From Aspidapion aeneum (Eukaryota; Arthropoda; Insecta; Coleoptera; Brentidae): a stretch of 64,000 nucleotides of DNA. Made by a program: the position numbers and the translations under genes. The notes beneath the pieces were generated by a model, which had not been told where the DNA came from, searched no databases, and saw nothing but the letters and a program-made list of their open reading frames with translations. Of the stretch, positions 23,250-37,482 are shown piece by piece. Location of the stretch: assembly GCA_963576565.1 (NCBI GenBank), contig OY755044.1, positions 56,658,108-56,722,107 on the forward strand, given 5' to 3'. The number at the start of each line of letters is the position of its first letter. Position 1 is the stretch's first letter.

Positions 23250-25362
23250 AGGGGATTTTGGATATGGCGAAAGGAATGACAGGGGCACAACCTTAAAGAC
23301 ACATGTATGCAATGAATTAGTTCTATAGGAAGAAACCGCAACGAAAGTGGACATGACTACTGAAAAAGCACCGTTAGAGATGTAACAGTCCTAAATAGCT
23401 TTACAACAGGCAGTGATCACAGGATGGTCAGAAAGAAAAATTAACAATAAAAATAAACAACTTGACATGAGTAAACTTACAGAAAATAAAGCCATATACA
23501 AAGAAATGCTAAACGAACAGCTAACCCAAAACTTAAGATGCGAAAACGAAAATATAGATGAAATAAATGATACGCTGATAAGAAGTCGGAAAAGATGTGG
23601 AACAAAAGGGTGAAAAGAGAGAAAATTTTATATCAGAAGAGATAAAGAAAGTCATGGAAAAAAGGCGGAACCTAGAGAAAGGAGGAAAGAGAACATCGAT
23701 AGAATACACAGAAATAAATAAAACTATAAGAAAAATGATAAAAGAAAATAAAAGAAAGAGCCAAACAATAAAAGTTGAAAGAGTTATAGAAAATAACAGG
23801 AATATGAAATGTCTAAGACCGACTCTATATATTATCTATATCAGTGGCGCACCCAGGAATAGGTGCGCCCATGACTATATTATAAATATCACACAGCTAT
23901 TCTATAAAAAATTATACCAAACAAAAAGGGAACCATCGCGAGAAACCATAAAGAAACTCCAAACAAAAATAAAGATAATAAACTCAGAATTACAACCCGA
24001 AATAAGCAAAACGGAAATAAAGAGCGCATTAAAGAAAATGAAAAATAACAAATCACCTGGAAAAGGCGGAGTAACGGCAGAAATGCTAAAGTACGGTGGT
24101 AAAACTGTAGTTAATACCCTCCATATTCCCCTAAATAAAATTCTAAAAGAAAAAATAATCCCAAACAACTGGGAAGAATCAGTAACCATTATTCTACACA
24201 AGAAAGGCGATAGGGCAGACCTAAAAAACTATCGACCTATATAGCTTTTCACGAAAATATTAAAAGATAGACTAACAACAAAAATTGACGGATATCAATC
24301 AAAAGAACAAGCAGGCTTCAGAAAGGGTTTCAGTACAGTTGACAACCTGCTAACCACGAAAATTCTAATAGAGCGAGCCAACGAATACAACATTCCACTC
24401 TATATTGCGTTTATAGACTTTGAAAAAGCTTTTGATAGTATTGAGTACTGGGCAGTAAAAGCATCTTTAATTAGTAGCCGAATAGATCACAGATACACAG
24501 ATTTAATAGCCACTATATATAGCGAAGCAACAACATCAATCAAAATCCACGAAGGGACCAAGCCAATCCGCATATGAAAAGGTGTCAGACAGGATGACAC
24601 AATATCCCCTAAACTATTTAACCAGGCCCTCGAAGATGTTTTTAAAAACTTAGACTGGGAAGAAATAGGCATCAAAGTAAGCGGACAATACTTGAACCAC
24701 CTAAGATATGCTGACGATATTGCCTTAATAACAGATCAGAAAGAGGAACTTATAAAAATTGAGTATGAACTACACTAAAACTAAAATCATAACCAAACAC
24801 AGAAAAAGATATCACCAGAATAAACCAAAAAATATAGAACAAGTAGATGAATATATATCTGAGACAAATTATTAAACTAAAAAAAGAAAACCAAACAGCT
24901 GAAATCAAGAGACGAGTAAGATTGGCCTGGGCAGCATTCGGTAAATTAAGCTACATAATAAAAAATAATCTTCCTGTGCTCACATATGGATCCCAGACCT
25001 GGACGCTTACAAAATCAAACATGGATAAGGTAACAAAAGCCCAAAGATCCATGGAAAGACAAATGTTACATGTAAAGCTAACAGATAGAAAAAGGAATGA
25101 ATGGATAAGAAATAAAACAAAAGTAAGGGATGTCAGAGGAGAGGTAGCAAAATTAAAACGGAAATTTGCTGGTCAAAATATCAAACTGAAAGACAATCGA
25201 TGGAACAAATGCATTGTAGACTGGAGACCTTGGCAAAATAAAAGAAGTAGGGGAAGACCCCAAATGAGACATGCAGGGACTAGATGGATGAACAGGGCGA
25301 CAGACAGAGAAGAGTGGAAGATATTGGGGGAGGCCTATGTCCAAAGATGGATCGAAGAAAGC
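23250..25362 (+). pseudogene. Endonuclease-reverse transcriptase pseudogene, left-arm copy
   Basis: Once encoded the nicking endonuclease and reverse transcriptase of a non-LTR element. A frame break near 23600 separates two overlapping frames. The second frame (23597-24244) carries the RT block SPGKGGVTAEMLKYGGK and NYRPI, then meets TAG at 24242. The same frame continues with motif A (AFIDFEKAFDS, ~24407) and a TGA at 24575. GVRQDDTISPKLF follows, where the usual G of RQGD is D, then catalytic RYADDIALI (~24706). Stops follow near 24777, and another frame shift leads to the C-terminal 172 codons (24847-25365, with TYGSQTW, RQMLHVKL and RSRGRPQMRHAGT). GKGG replaces the conserved GKDG, which the right copy retains. 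Confidence 0.88.
23842..23870. mobile_element. 29-bp remnant of the CAGTGGCGcac MITE inside the RT pseudogene
   Basis: cagtggcgcacccaggaata then ggtgcgcc: both termini of the MITE family with almost nothing between them. It sits in the linker before the RT block and keeps the frame open. It is probably the end product of an internal deletion or imperfect excision. Present identically in both arms. Confidence 0.6.
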
Positions 25363-25384
25363 TAAATAGATAGATAGATAGATA

Positions 25385-25994
25385 GACTTAAAATTATTAC
25401 CAAAAATCGTTAAAATATAGTGCTAATATTATTATTTTATATTTGTTTTAAGGGTCTTTTAGACATGTACAAAAATCCCTACTAAGTTTGTCCCTACTTT
25501 CCAAACTTAAAAAATGCTATAACTTGGCAAAAAGTTATTTGAACTTTTTGTCTGGTTTGGACCTTCCGCGCCATCTCTTAAAGATTGGTTCATCATTTAA
25601 ATTACACCCTGTATTTTAGGTATCATATTTTAATTATATTTTATAAAAGCCCAAGGCCCAAAAGTAGGTATCCATTTCCTGTTTACTGGGTATCCAATCT
25701 GAAGGACTGCGTATCCAAATGGATACACAATATAGTCTAAAAAGATGCCTTGCAGACTGATAGGAACTATGACAAAACTATAGGAAAAAATAAAAAACCC
25801 GAAATTATAATTTACTCCCCTTCCCTATACATGTAAAGTTATGTAAAAGTAACATTACCAACTTCCAGGAACGCTAGAGAGCTGTGATTTGACAGACTGA
25901 CAGAAACTAAGAGAAATCTATATAATAATTAAGATAAAAGTATAGCCAAGTTCTCCAATATACATTTTAAAATTAAAGGTTTTTACTAGTTTCG
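25385..25994. other. Inner end of the left arm; dispersed repeat fragments
   Basis: 25735-25910 carries a unit of the ~140-bp family. 25930-25994 is the aagtatagccaagttctcca module, which normally continues with gtttggaaatg but here stops at the palindrome junction. Between 25610 and 25740 a short unique segment repeats tatccatt/ggatac words. No gene. Mirror: 27350-27959. Confidence 0.6.
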
Positions 25995-27349
25995 GATTAA
26001 TTTCATGTTAAAGAAGAGACAAAAATCTATAAAATGACATATGTCATTTTTAAGTTATGACAAAATTTTAGTTTCTAGGTTTATTTTTTGTTCAAATACC
26101 GCGAAAAATATTTGTAAAACGTCAACGAAATAGAATCTTATACACAAATTGGTTGAAATTAAAACTTTTTTTGATGCATTGAGTCTGTAGCATGAGAGGA
26201 GCCGGAGCTACAATTCGTTTCATTATAAAATAAATTATCTTGGACCGATAGTTTTTGATATTTATCCCAAAATATTTAAAAAGCTCAATAAATTTCATGT
26301 ATTTTTATTTAAAAAATTACGATATCTTCAAAACCATACGTCAGATTTTGACGGAAGTTACACCATTCGCTTACTCGAACCTTTTGACATAGTAATCAGT
26401 CAACAGTTTTATCATTTTTATAGAGCGCGCTTAACAAAGTAACCAAAATTAAAAATTGTAGGTTCATAAATAAGAAATTCGCAAATGCCACATTTAACTA
26501 TAGTATAGTATACTTTCATTTTAAAGAGCAGAATAAAATTTGCAAAATAGCATATGTCATTTTTAAGTCAGTGTCTATTTAATTCTTCCTAGGTTAATTC
26601 TTTGGATTATATATTAGGCAGAATATTTGGCAAAAACTAATATTAGTATTTTACACGCCAAAAGATAAAAGTGACATTAATATTTTTTTAAAGCAATAAG
26701 TTTTTAGCATGAGGGGAGCGAGAGCTACATACTCTAGCGATAAAAAGGCACTTTAATTAAATTACATTATTATTAAAGTCCAGTGATAATAACATCAGTT
26801 GTAAGGGGTTGGCAAAGGCAAATAATGATAGTTATTAAATGAATTACACTTAGTTGACTAATTAACATTTTATTTTTGAATCAGTGTCCAATTCCAAGGT
26901 CAAATTTTAAAAAAAAAATTTCGTGGCTAAACGTATATAAAAAGGTTTTGTTTCTCTTGTATTATTCCATGAGCATAGTTTCTTTTGTATTCGGTAGATG
27001 GTCGCCAATTGTGCTTAAAGCATACCGTATTGCAAGCATTATTTTTTATTTCTCTTATCAATATCGTAAGATGAAATTTATATACCGTCTCTCCAACTTT
27101 ACAAAGGTGTTACATTGACCATGCACGGCTCTGAAGGGTTCCTTGAGCACGAAACAGTTAACTGTCAATGGGTGGCCATTAGATCTTGAACCCCCGTGGG
27201 TGTACAGCATTCGAGCTGCCCACGGAAAAACGCAAGCTGAACAAAACCTTTCTACACCCGATTATGTACGAAAAATTTTTGTTTTCTTTATTCACGGGTA
27301 CCAAACTTTACGTTTTAAATATATTTCGCAAAACATTTAAAAAAATTTT
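25995..27349. other. Unique spacer at the palindrome centre
   Basis: These 1355 bases are present once. The spacer is AT-rich with no supported gene. It contains two diverged direct copies of one block: the palindromic core atgacatatgtcat near 26037 recurs as agcatatgtcat near 26550, and tagcatgagaggagc at 26187 recurs as tagcatgaggggagc near 26705, both about 515 bases apart. The last 230 bases (27119-27260) are richer in GC and hold a small hairpin. The short reading frames at 26876-27118 and 27143-27340 have no recognisable domain and look like chance. Confidence 0.85.
27119..27262. other. GC-richer island in the spacer with a hairpin
   Basis: ccgtggg (27196-27202) pairs with cccacgg (27220-27226) across a 17-base loop, and cagttaactg at 27160-27169 is a small palindrome. 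It has no long frame with a known domain. The contrast in base composition with the flanking A/T-rich sequence suggests a different origin, but I do not recognise it. Confidence 0.35.
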
Positions 27350-27959
27350 CGAAACTAGTAAAAACCTTTAATTTTAAAATGTATATTGGAGAACTTGGCT
27401 ATACTTTTATCTTAATTATTATATAGATTTCTCTTAGTTTCTGTCAGTCTGTCAAATCACAGCTCTCTAGCGTTTCTGGAAGTTGGTAATGTTACTTTTA
27501 CATAACTTTACATGTATAGGGAAGGGGAGTAAATTATAATTTCGGGTTTTTTATTTTTTCCTATAGTTTTGTCATAGTTCCTATCAGTCTGCAAGGCATC
27601 TTTTTAGACTATATTGTGTATCCATTTGGATACGCAGTCCTTCAGATTGGATACCCAGTAAACAGGAAATGGATACCTACTTTTGGGCCTTGGGCTTTTA
27701 TAAAATATAATTAAAATATGATACCTAAAATACAGGGTGTAATTTAAATGATGAACCAATCTTTAAGAGATGGCGCGGAAGGTCCAAACCAGACAAAAAG
27801 TTCAAATAACTTTTTGCCAAGTTATAGCATTTTTTAAGTTTGGAAAGTAGGGACAAACTTAGTAGGGATTTTTGTACATGTCTAAAAGACCCTTAAAACA
27901 AATATAAAATAATAATATTAGCACTATATTTTAACGATTTTTGGTAATAATTTTAAGTC

Positions 27960-30114
27960 TATCTATCTATCTATCTATTTAGCTTTCTTCGATCCATCTT
28001 TGGACATAGGCCTCCCCCAATATCTTCCACTCTTCTCTGTCTGTCGCCCTGTTCATCCATCTAGTCCCTGCATGTCTCATTTGGGGTCTTCCCCTACTTC
28101 TTTTATTTTGCCAAGGTCTCCAGTCTACAATGCATTTGTTCCATCGATTGTCTTTCAGTTTGATATTTTGACCAGCAAATTTCCGTTTTAATTTTGCTAC
28201 CTCTCCTCTGACATCCCTTACTTTTGTTTTATTTCTTATCCATTCATTCCTTTTTCTATCTGTTAGCTTTACATGTAACATTTGTCTTTCCATGGATCTT
28301 TGGGCTTTTGTTACCTTATCCATGTTTGATTTTGTAAGCGTCCAGGTCTGGGATCCATATGTGAGCACAGGAAGATTATTTTTTATTATGTAGCTTAATT
28401 TACCGAATGCTGCCCAGGCCAATCTTACTCGTCTCTTGATTTCAGCTGTTTGGTTTTCTTTTTTTAGTTTAATAATTTGTCTCAGATATATATTCATCTA
28501 CTTGTTCTATATTTTTTGGTTTATTCTGGTGATATCTTTTTCTGTGTTTGGTTATGATTTTAGTTTTAGTGTAGTTCATACTCAATTTTTATAAGTTCCT
28601 CTTTCTGATCTGTTATTAAGGCAATATCGTCAGCATATCTTAGGTGGTTCAAGTATTGTCCGCTTACTTTGATGCCTATTTCTTCCCAGTCTAAGTTTTT
28701 AAAAACATCTTCGAGGGCCTGGTTAAATAGTTTAGGGGATATTGTGTCATCCTGTCTGACACCTTTTCATATGCGGATTGGCTTGGTCCCTTCGTGGATT
28801 TTGATTGATGTTGTTGCTTCGCTATATATATTGGCTATTAAATCTGTGTATCTGTGATCTATTCGGCTACTAATTAAAGATGCTTTTACTGCCCAGTACT
28901 CAATACTATCAAAAGCTTTTTCAAAGTCTATAAACGCAATATAGAGTGGAATGTTGTATTCGTTGGCTCGCTCTATTAGAATTTTCGTGGTTAGCAGGTG
29001 GTCAACTGTACTGAAACCCTTTCTGAAGCCTGCTTGTTCTTTTGATTGATATCCGTCAATTTTTGTTGTTAGTCTATCTTTTAATATTTTCGTGAAAAGC
29101 TATATAGGTCGATAGTTTTTTAGGTCTGCCCTATCGCCTTTCTTGTGTAGAATAATGGTTACTGATTCTTCCCAGTTGTTTGGGATTATTTTTTCTTTTA
29201 GAATTTTATTTAGGGGAATATGGAGGGTATTAACTACAGTTTTACCACCGTACTTTAGCATTTCTGCCGTTACTCCGTCTTTTCCAGGTGATTTGTTATT
29301 TTTCATTTTCTTTAATGCGCTCTTTATTTCCGTTTTGCTTATTTCGGGTTGTAATTCTGAGTTTATTATCTTTATTTTTGTTTGGAGTTTCTTTATGGTT
29401 TCTCGCGATGGTTCCCTTTTTGTTTGGTATAATTTTTTATAGAATAGCTGTGTGATATTTATAATATAGTCATGGGCGCACCTATTCCTGGGTGCGCCAC
29501 TGATATAGATAATATATAGAGTCGGTCTTAGACATTTCATATTCCTGTTATTTTCTATAACTCTTTCAACTTTTATTGTTTGGCTCTTTCTTTTATTTTC
29601 TTTTATCATTTTTCTTATAGTTTTATTTATTTCTGTGTATTCTATCGATGTTCTCTTTCCTCCTTTCTCTAGGTTCCGCCTTTTTTCCATGACTTTCTTT
29701 ATCTCTTCTGATATAAAATTTTCTCTCTTTTCACCCTTTTGTTCCACATCTTTTCCGACTTCTTATCAGCGTATCATTTATTTCATCTATATTTTCGTTT
29801 TCGCATCTTAAGTTTTGGGTTAGCTGTTCGTTTAGCATTTCTTTGTATATGGCTTTATTTTCTGTAAGTTTACTCATGTCAAGTTGTTTATTTTTATTGT
29901 TAATTTTTCTTTCTGACCATCCTGTGATCACTGCCTGTTGTAAAGCTATTTAGGACTGTTACATCTCTAACGGTGCTTTTTCAGTAGTCATGTCCACTTT
30001 CGTTGCGGTTTCTTCCTATAGAACTAATTCATTGCATACATGTGTCTTTAAGGTTGTGCCCCTGTCATTCCTTTCGCCATATCCAAAATCCCCTATTTTG
30101 GATATTAATTTTGA
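27960..30114 (-). pseudogene. Second non-LTR element, endonuclease-RT pseudogene, right-arm copy
   Basis: Mirror of 23230-25384, with the same frameshifts, stops and 29-bp MITE remnant (29474-29502), so the damage predates the duplication or was homogenised. Differences seen: GKDG (canonical) instead of GKGG near 29280, and one substitution near 28835 that changes the antisense shadow frame. Confidence 0.88.
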
Positions 30115-30413
30115 GTATTTCTATTTATTTTCAAATAATTTTACCATTTACTTATTACCCTTATTGTCATGCATAATTTCAGAAAATGTCGATTTTCTGT
30201 TATGATTTTTAAGGAAGTTATAACAAAAAATAAAATAATAGCTGTTAAGTTTGGCACCCTTTATCTAAAAAACAAAGAAGTATGATGCAAAATATACTAA
30301 GAAAAAATTCTTCTTTTGATCTTTTCTACCACCTATTAAAGTTTCATATTATTACACCCTGATATTATGTTAAATGTTTGTATGTTATGGTAAGAATTTT
30401 AAGATATTTGAAA

Positions 30414-30602
30414 GTATCAATTTGGTCTGAAAGGTGCAAAGTTTGAGTGTTGTAGCTCATTCCGAACTAGATTTTTTGATAGGTCAAATATGGGCTGAAA
30501 TGTTTCAAGAAAAGATGGTACACCAGTTGTGCGAATTTGGCCGGGCACTGCCGTGCCCTCAGATATAACTTCCCAATATTGGACCCATCGGGATGCCCCC
30601 AA
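30414..30602 (+). repeat. Terminal hairpin end of the ~140-bp-unit element, right-arm copy
   Basis: Mirror of 22742-22930. Reads gggcactgccgtgccctcag in plus orientation, the same as the ends near 5885 and 10825. Confidence 0.7.
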
Positions 30603-30603
30603 A

Positions 30604-31978
30604 AGCCACTCATTTTTCTAAGAGATGGTTATTATTTCGGTCAACTGCCTTATTAATATTGATATAAAAGCCGACTGCTCACTACGCAAGACTTGACTTG
30701 AAAGATACAAGGTCCAAGTCCCTTCCAAGTAAATTAAACAAACTACGTGCCTACTTGAAAGTGGCAGTTTATTTCTTTTGTGTGCAAGTAACTCTCCGAT
30801 ACAGTGCAAGTCGACTCATACATCACTTACTAATTACTAGTTGTTTGCACATACTTGGCTAGTAGCGCCTAGTAAGTAGCTGGTTTACTGGCAATCATTT
30901 GCTCCGAGATGGAAGGAAACTTCTAAAATCCTCTTTACTAATATCTAGCAAAGTGCCAAATAATTTTGGAATTAAGCAGGTTGACTTACGGTTGTTGATG
31001 TAAGTATTGTTCTAGCTCATACATATTTTTTAATAAATACCTAGGTCGAACAGGATTTTTAAGGGATAGTGAATTTTTTAATCAAGCCTACGCGTTTCGA
31101 TGTATAGACGTCATCTTGCAATTAATATTGTTTTTGGAGAATTTTAAAAAAATAAGTTGTTTGTTAAATAATTCGTTGTATTAGGTTGCTGTCTGTTTTT
31201 GCTATGTTGGTGTCTCCTTGAGATGCTTTTATGTGTTCACTGGTTTTCTGTAAGTAATATTTGTAATTTTATTTAACTTTTAAGACTATTAACAATGGTT
31301 GGGCTTTCCCTTTAAAATCCCCAGTTCGCTTATGCCCCTTCGTGAGAGTAGTATTTTAAATAAGTTCGACTAATATCACATTTTTTGTTTTAAAATTGAT
31401 TTGTAAAACTTACTTATATGCCATTCTATCTCAGAAAAGTTGATTTCTAGCGGAAAATAAGACTTAGACTGAGATGTTCACTTTATTAAATTAATGAAAA
31501 TATAAATAATTTTTAATAAAATTCACATAAAAAGTAGGTTATTTCAAAATGCAACCTTAATTTTTTTAAAGATTTTAAGCTGAGAATCTTTTATCCCCAT
31601 AAACGCTTTTTGGAATATTGGAATATGGGTAATTTTAAAAATATCGCAAGAAACATCACAAATAAAAATTATTGTTTATTTTTTGTATGAAAATAGATCC
31701 TCTCTATAGTTTGTAATAAAATTAATTGTTGCCAGTAAACTAAGATATTTGTATGAGTACTATCTGAGCCCATACAATTGTTAACCCTCAGATGTACGTT
31801 AATAGGGCTTAGCTAATCCATTTTCTCTCTTTCTTGTTTTGTATGTGAGCAACAAGAACTTAGTCGCGATTAAAAAAAAAGATCTTCAAAATTCTACTAT
31901 ACTAGCAGACATGTTACCAACCTGAGATTAGACAGACTGATAGAAATTGTGATCAAACCCATAAGAAAAATTTAAAAA
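30604..31978. other. Mirror of 21355-22740, no supported gene
   Basis: Lacks the 12-bp duplication found on the left (only one caagaaacatc-type unit near 31648). One substitution is near 30925 (tctaaaatcc against cgaaaatcc on the left). Confidence 0.5.
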
Positions 31979-32041
31979 CACTCTGCCAATATATGGGCCC
32001 AAGCTCACACTAGGTACTATAGTTATAGTTTACGTGTGAGC

Positions 32042-32398
32042 TAATATAACTAAAAACTAAAATATATTTTATTCAACTCCAGATTAAATTACCTTTTGTT
32101 TGATACCACACAAGCCTTGTTTTGACTTAAACTCAAATTTTTAAAATCTACCCCCACCCTTAAAAAAAGCAAAAACTAAAATGTTATTTGTTAAACTCCG
32201 GACTCAATTACCTTTCGTTTGATATCACACACGCCATATTTTCACTTAAACTCTAATTTTTGAAATATACCCCATCCTTTTTTTTAAATACATTAAAATG
32301 TATTTTGTTTAACTCCAGACTCAATTACCTTTCGTTTGATATCACACACGCCATATTTTCACATAAACTCTAATTTTTTAAATCTACCCCCCACCCTT
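32042..32398. repeat. ~115-bp tandem repeat, right-arm copy
   Basis: Mirror of 20935-21290; the C-run reads ctaccccccaccc here, one base longer than on the left. Confidence 0.85.
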
Positions 32399-32461
32399 TT
32401 ATTTGGTTTGTGTTCGGTGGATTTTGTTCATTTTTAAATGGGACCATCTCGACCCAAGACC

Positions 32462-34876
<2,415 letters not shown>

Positions 34877-34879
34877 TGG

Positions 34880-35319
34880 CTGTGGGGACTCCTACTTTTC
34901 ACATGCGTTGCGCGGACCACTAGATAGAATAGAGATAAATTAAATGTTTAAATACAAGTGTTTTTCGAGGCGCTCCAGTAAGGTGGAAACCTACTCAAAA
35001 TTTTCAAAAATGTGAAAATAAAGAAAATCTGTCAAACGGGTTTCACATGCGATGTGAGGTCCCTACGTTGTGAGGTCCATAAACCCATAAACGATGTGTG
35101 GTCCTTAGTGACGTCGGCGTCGCGGCGCCTCGAAAAGTATGAAAATCGAAATGTCGCGTCGTTGCGCGGTTCGCTAGAACAAATGGCTGAGATAAGTACG
35201 ATAGAGATTTATTTCCCAGATGGACCGATATTTTATGTATGATGTGTGGATTTTTTGCGACACGAGGCCCTAACAGGGTAAAAATTTGGACAGCGCGTCG
35301 CTGCGTGGACTGCCTGAAT
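34880..35319. repeat. CpG-containing GGACC-CACAACG repeat, right-arm copy
   Basis: Mirror of 17541-17980 with the same words in reverse complement (for example tgcgttgcgcggaccac). Confidence 0.6.
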
Positions 35320-35587
35320 TAATAGCTACTCTACAAAAATAAAAATAAAATTTGAATTTATTGGATAAAAACTAAATTTCTTAGACAGAGGTCTGTTTAT
35401 AAAATTTACTTTATCCCTAGTACAATATTTGTACACGCCCCAGCTGGCGTAAACTTCAATATTCCACTCAGCGTAAATATGGCTAATTAATAATTTGGGC
35501 CCTGGCCAGTTTCTCCGGTAATATAAAGGGGAACCATTTACGAATAAATGAATATAAAAATATTGTTATAATTTTAACAAATTTCAA

Positions 35588-36010
35588 TCTTAAAATTCAA
35601 ATGGTGGATAGAATCAAACTTGACCCCTTATAGGGCTTGTCTATTCTTATATTTTGAGAAAATTCTGAACTCATTCTTTCATTGCCTTGCCAATTGTGTC
35701 TAAATTCATTTCCTTAATTATTACTGAACCTATTTAGATGAAAAAAGGCATAATCGTAAAAATCAATATCAACATTTTCCTAGGTATATAATGATCCAGT
35801 TCGGTTCAGTTTGCTTTATGCTCGAAATAAAAAGTTATTTTTCGACAACCACCAAACCGATTTCAACGGCTCCTAGCTTATTGTGTGGCAGAAATAAAGC
35901 TTTTTTTATAAATCCAAAACTATTTCTAAAAAAATTCTGGATCAAAAAAATAAATGGACCTCTTTAATGGGTCAAGTTTGATTCTGTCCGCTATTTTGGA
36001 TTTTAAGACG
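35588..36010. repeat. ~420-bp fold-back, right-arm copy
   Basis: Mirror of 16850-17272. Confidence 0.65.
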
Positions 36011-36037
36011 GATTAAAAAAAAAGATTTTTATACAAA

Positions 36038-36110
36038 CAGTCGAACCTATCTAACTCGAACCTCTATAACTCGAACCTCTCTATTACTCGAACCTTTTAA
36101 GTGGTCCCTG
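36038..36110. mobile_element. Half CTCGAA-type MITE, right-arm copy
   Basis: Mirror of 16750-16822. Just beyond it, around 36195-36212, the right arm carries ccctcgaaccctcgg where the left has a single copy, an 8-bp tandem duplication. Confidence 0.65.
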
Positions 36111-36237
36111 CACTTTTTATATGTATATATACACGTTTTTTCACCGAAAACTGTTAATGGCCTATATCTTAAAAACGGTAACGAATTTGGAAAAACCCTC
36201 GAACCCTCGGACACGTCGATTTTGTTTGCGAGGGGGA

Positions 36238-36676
36238 CACTTTTTGGCTATCTTGAAATTTTTGTAGGACGCACCATCTTCGAGGTGGTATACTAGTAGT
36301 ACTTTGTTTTGAAGTTCGCTTAAATATCTTTACAACCGTGTAAGAGTTTCGAAAATCTATCGATTTCTTTTTGAGATATTTGCTTTTAAATTTTCAAATT
36401 TAACATGGAATGATAAAATAAAAATTAAATCCGAAAAATATAAAATTCTGATTAAATTTTTATATTCTTAGTCCATGTTAAATTTGAAAGTTTGAGGGTA
36501 ATTATCTCAAAAACTAATAGATAGATTTTTGAAATTCTTACACGGTTGTAAAGAGATTAAAAAGGCCTTCATTACAAGGTATCACTAGACCCACTTTCCC
36601 TAATCAAAATATAGGGGTAAAGTATACCCCACGAAGGGGGCTCGTTCTACAAAAATTTCAAGATAGGCAAAAAGTG
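36238..36676. repeat. ~440-bp fold-back, right-arm copy
   Basis: Mirror of 16192-16630. Confidence 0.8.
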
Positions 36677-37482
36677 AGTTTTTTTTTTCAGTTTTTTAGA
36701 GAACATAAAATGTTCTTTTAAATAGCATATTACAAAGTAGTGTTTAAGCTTTTATTGGCACTACAGGGGCGCGAAAAACCCTTGTTTTGCTCTATTTTGT
36801 TGAAAATATAATTATCTTTAAAACGATATGTATCTAGTGGGTTTTTGTAAACAAGGAACACTCATAAAGAATATACGCATGATTCGTGAATTTTTTTTTA
36901 ATCACAAAATAGTAGACGCCCCTGGTGTATTAACGGCTATGTAAATGTTATAACTACACACATGGTTCAAAAGAAAATTTAATTGTCTATAACACATGGT
37001 AAAACGTTTTTCTCGGTAGAGCTGGTTTTACAAAAAAATTGGTAAAATACTTGATCACAATACTTTTTTTTTGTTTTGAGAGTTCCCCATTAACAACAAC
37101 CCACTAGATAGGGTAAATATGCCAGTAGTCGGCCCCAAATTTTAAAAAATGTATACTTAATAGGTGCAGTCCATCGTAGGTATTGCACAACTATTCCTAG
37201 ATAATGCCTGTGTCTTCTCTAAAACTCAAAAATAGCTTTATTACAGAGATAAAAAATTGAAAAAGAAAAATATGAAAAATGTACAAGAATTCCAGTACTC
37301 GGCCACTGAAAATCTAATGTCGGCCAATTTTCAACCAGTAGCTGGCCTAGATATTTTATACTAGATGAGAGGTAATAATAAAAAAATAAAAATCACATAG
37401 GAACAAACTTTCTTATTTACAAACATCCAAAAAGAATTAAGATATTATAAAAACGTTAAAAAGAACGTTAGAAAAACAAATA

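Larger units (their letters stand above)
23230..25384 (+). mobile_element. Second non-LTR retrotransposon, 5'-truncated and decayed, left-arm copy
   Basis: Runs from the tail of an endonuclease domain (near 23260-23420) through reverse transcriptase to a basic C-terminal region. It ends in a (TAGA)n tail at 25364-25384, typical of non-LTR 3' ends. Multiple stops and frameshifts and an internal 29-bp transposon remnant make it dead. The mirror copy is 27960-30114 on the minus strand. Confidence 0.88.

Noticed and set aside
23902..24201. 99-codon minus-strand frame, and others inside the inner RT
   Set aside because: Antisense shadows of the retrotransposon coding strand.
27119..27175. Hammerhead-like ctgaagg ... 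gaaacagttaactgtc in the spacer
   Set aside because: The stem III part fits, but the core reads CTGAAGG instead of CTGANGA and no stem II or stem I can be formed.
25995..27349. tRNA or snRNA gene in the spacer
   Set aside because: I found no cloverleaf, A/B box pair or snRNA-like promoter on either strand.
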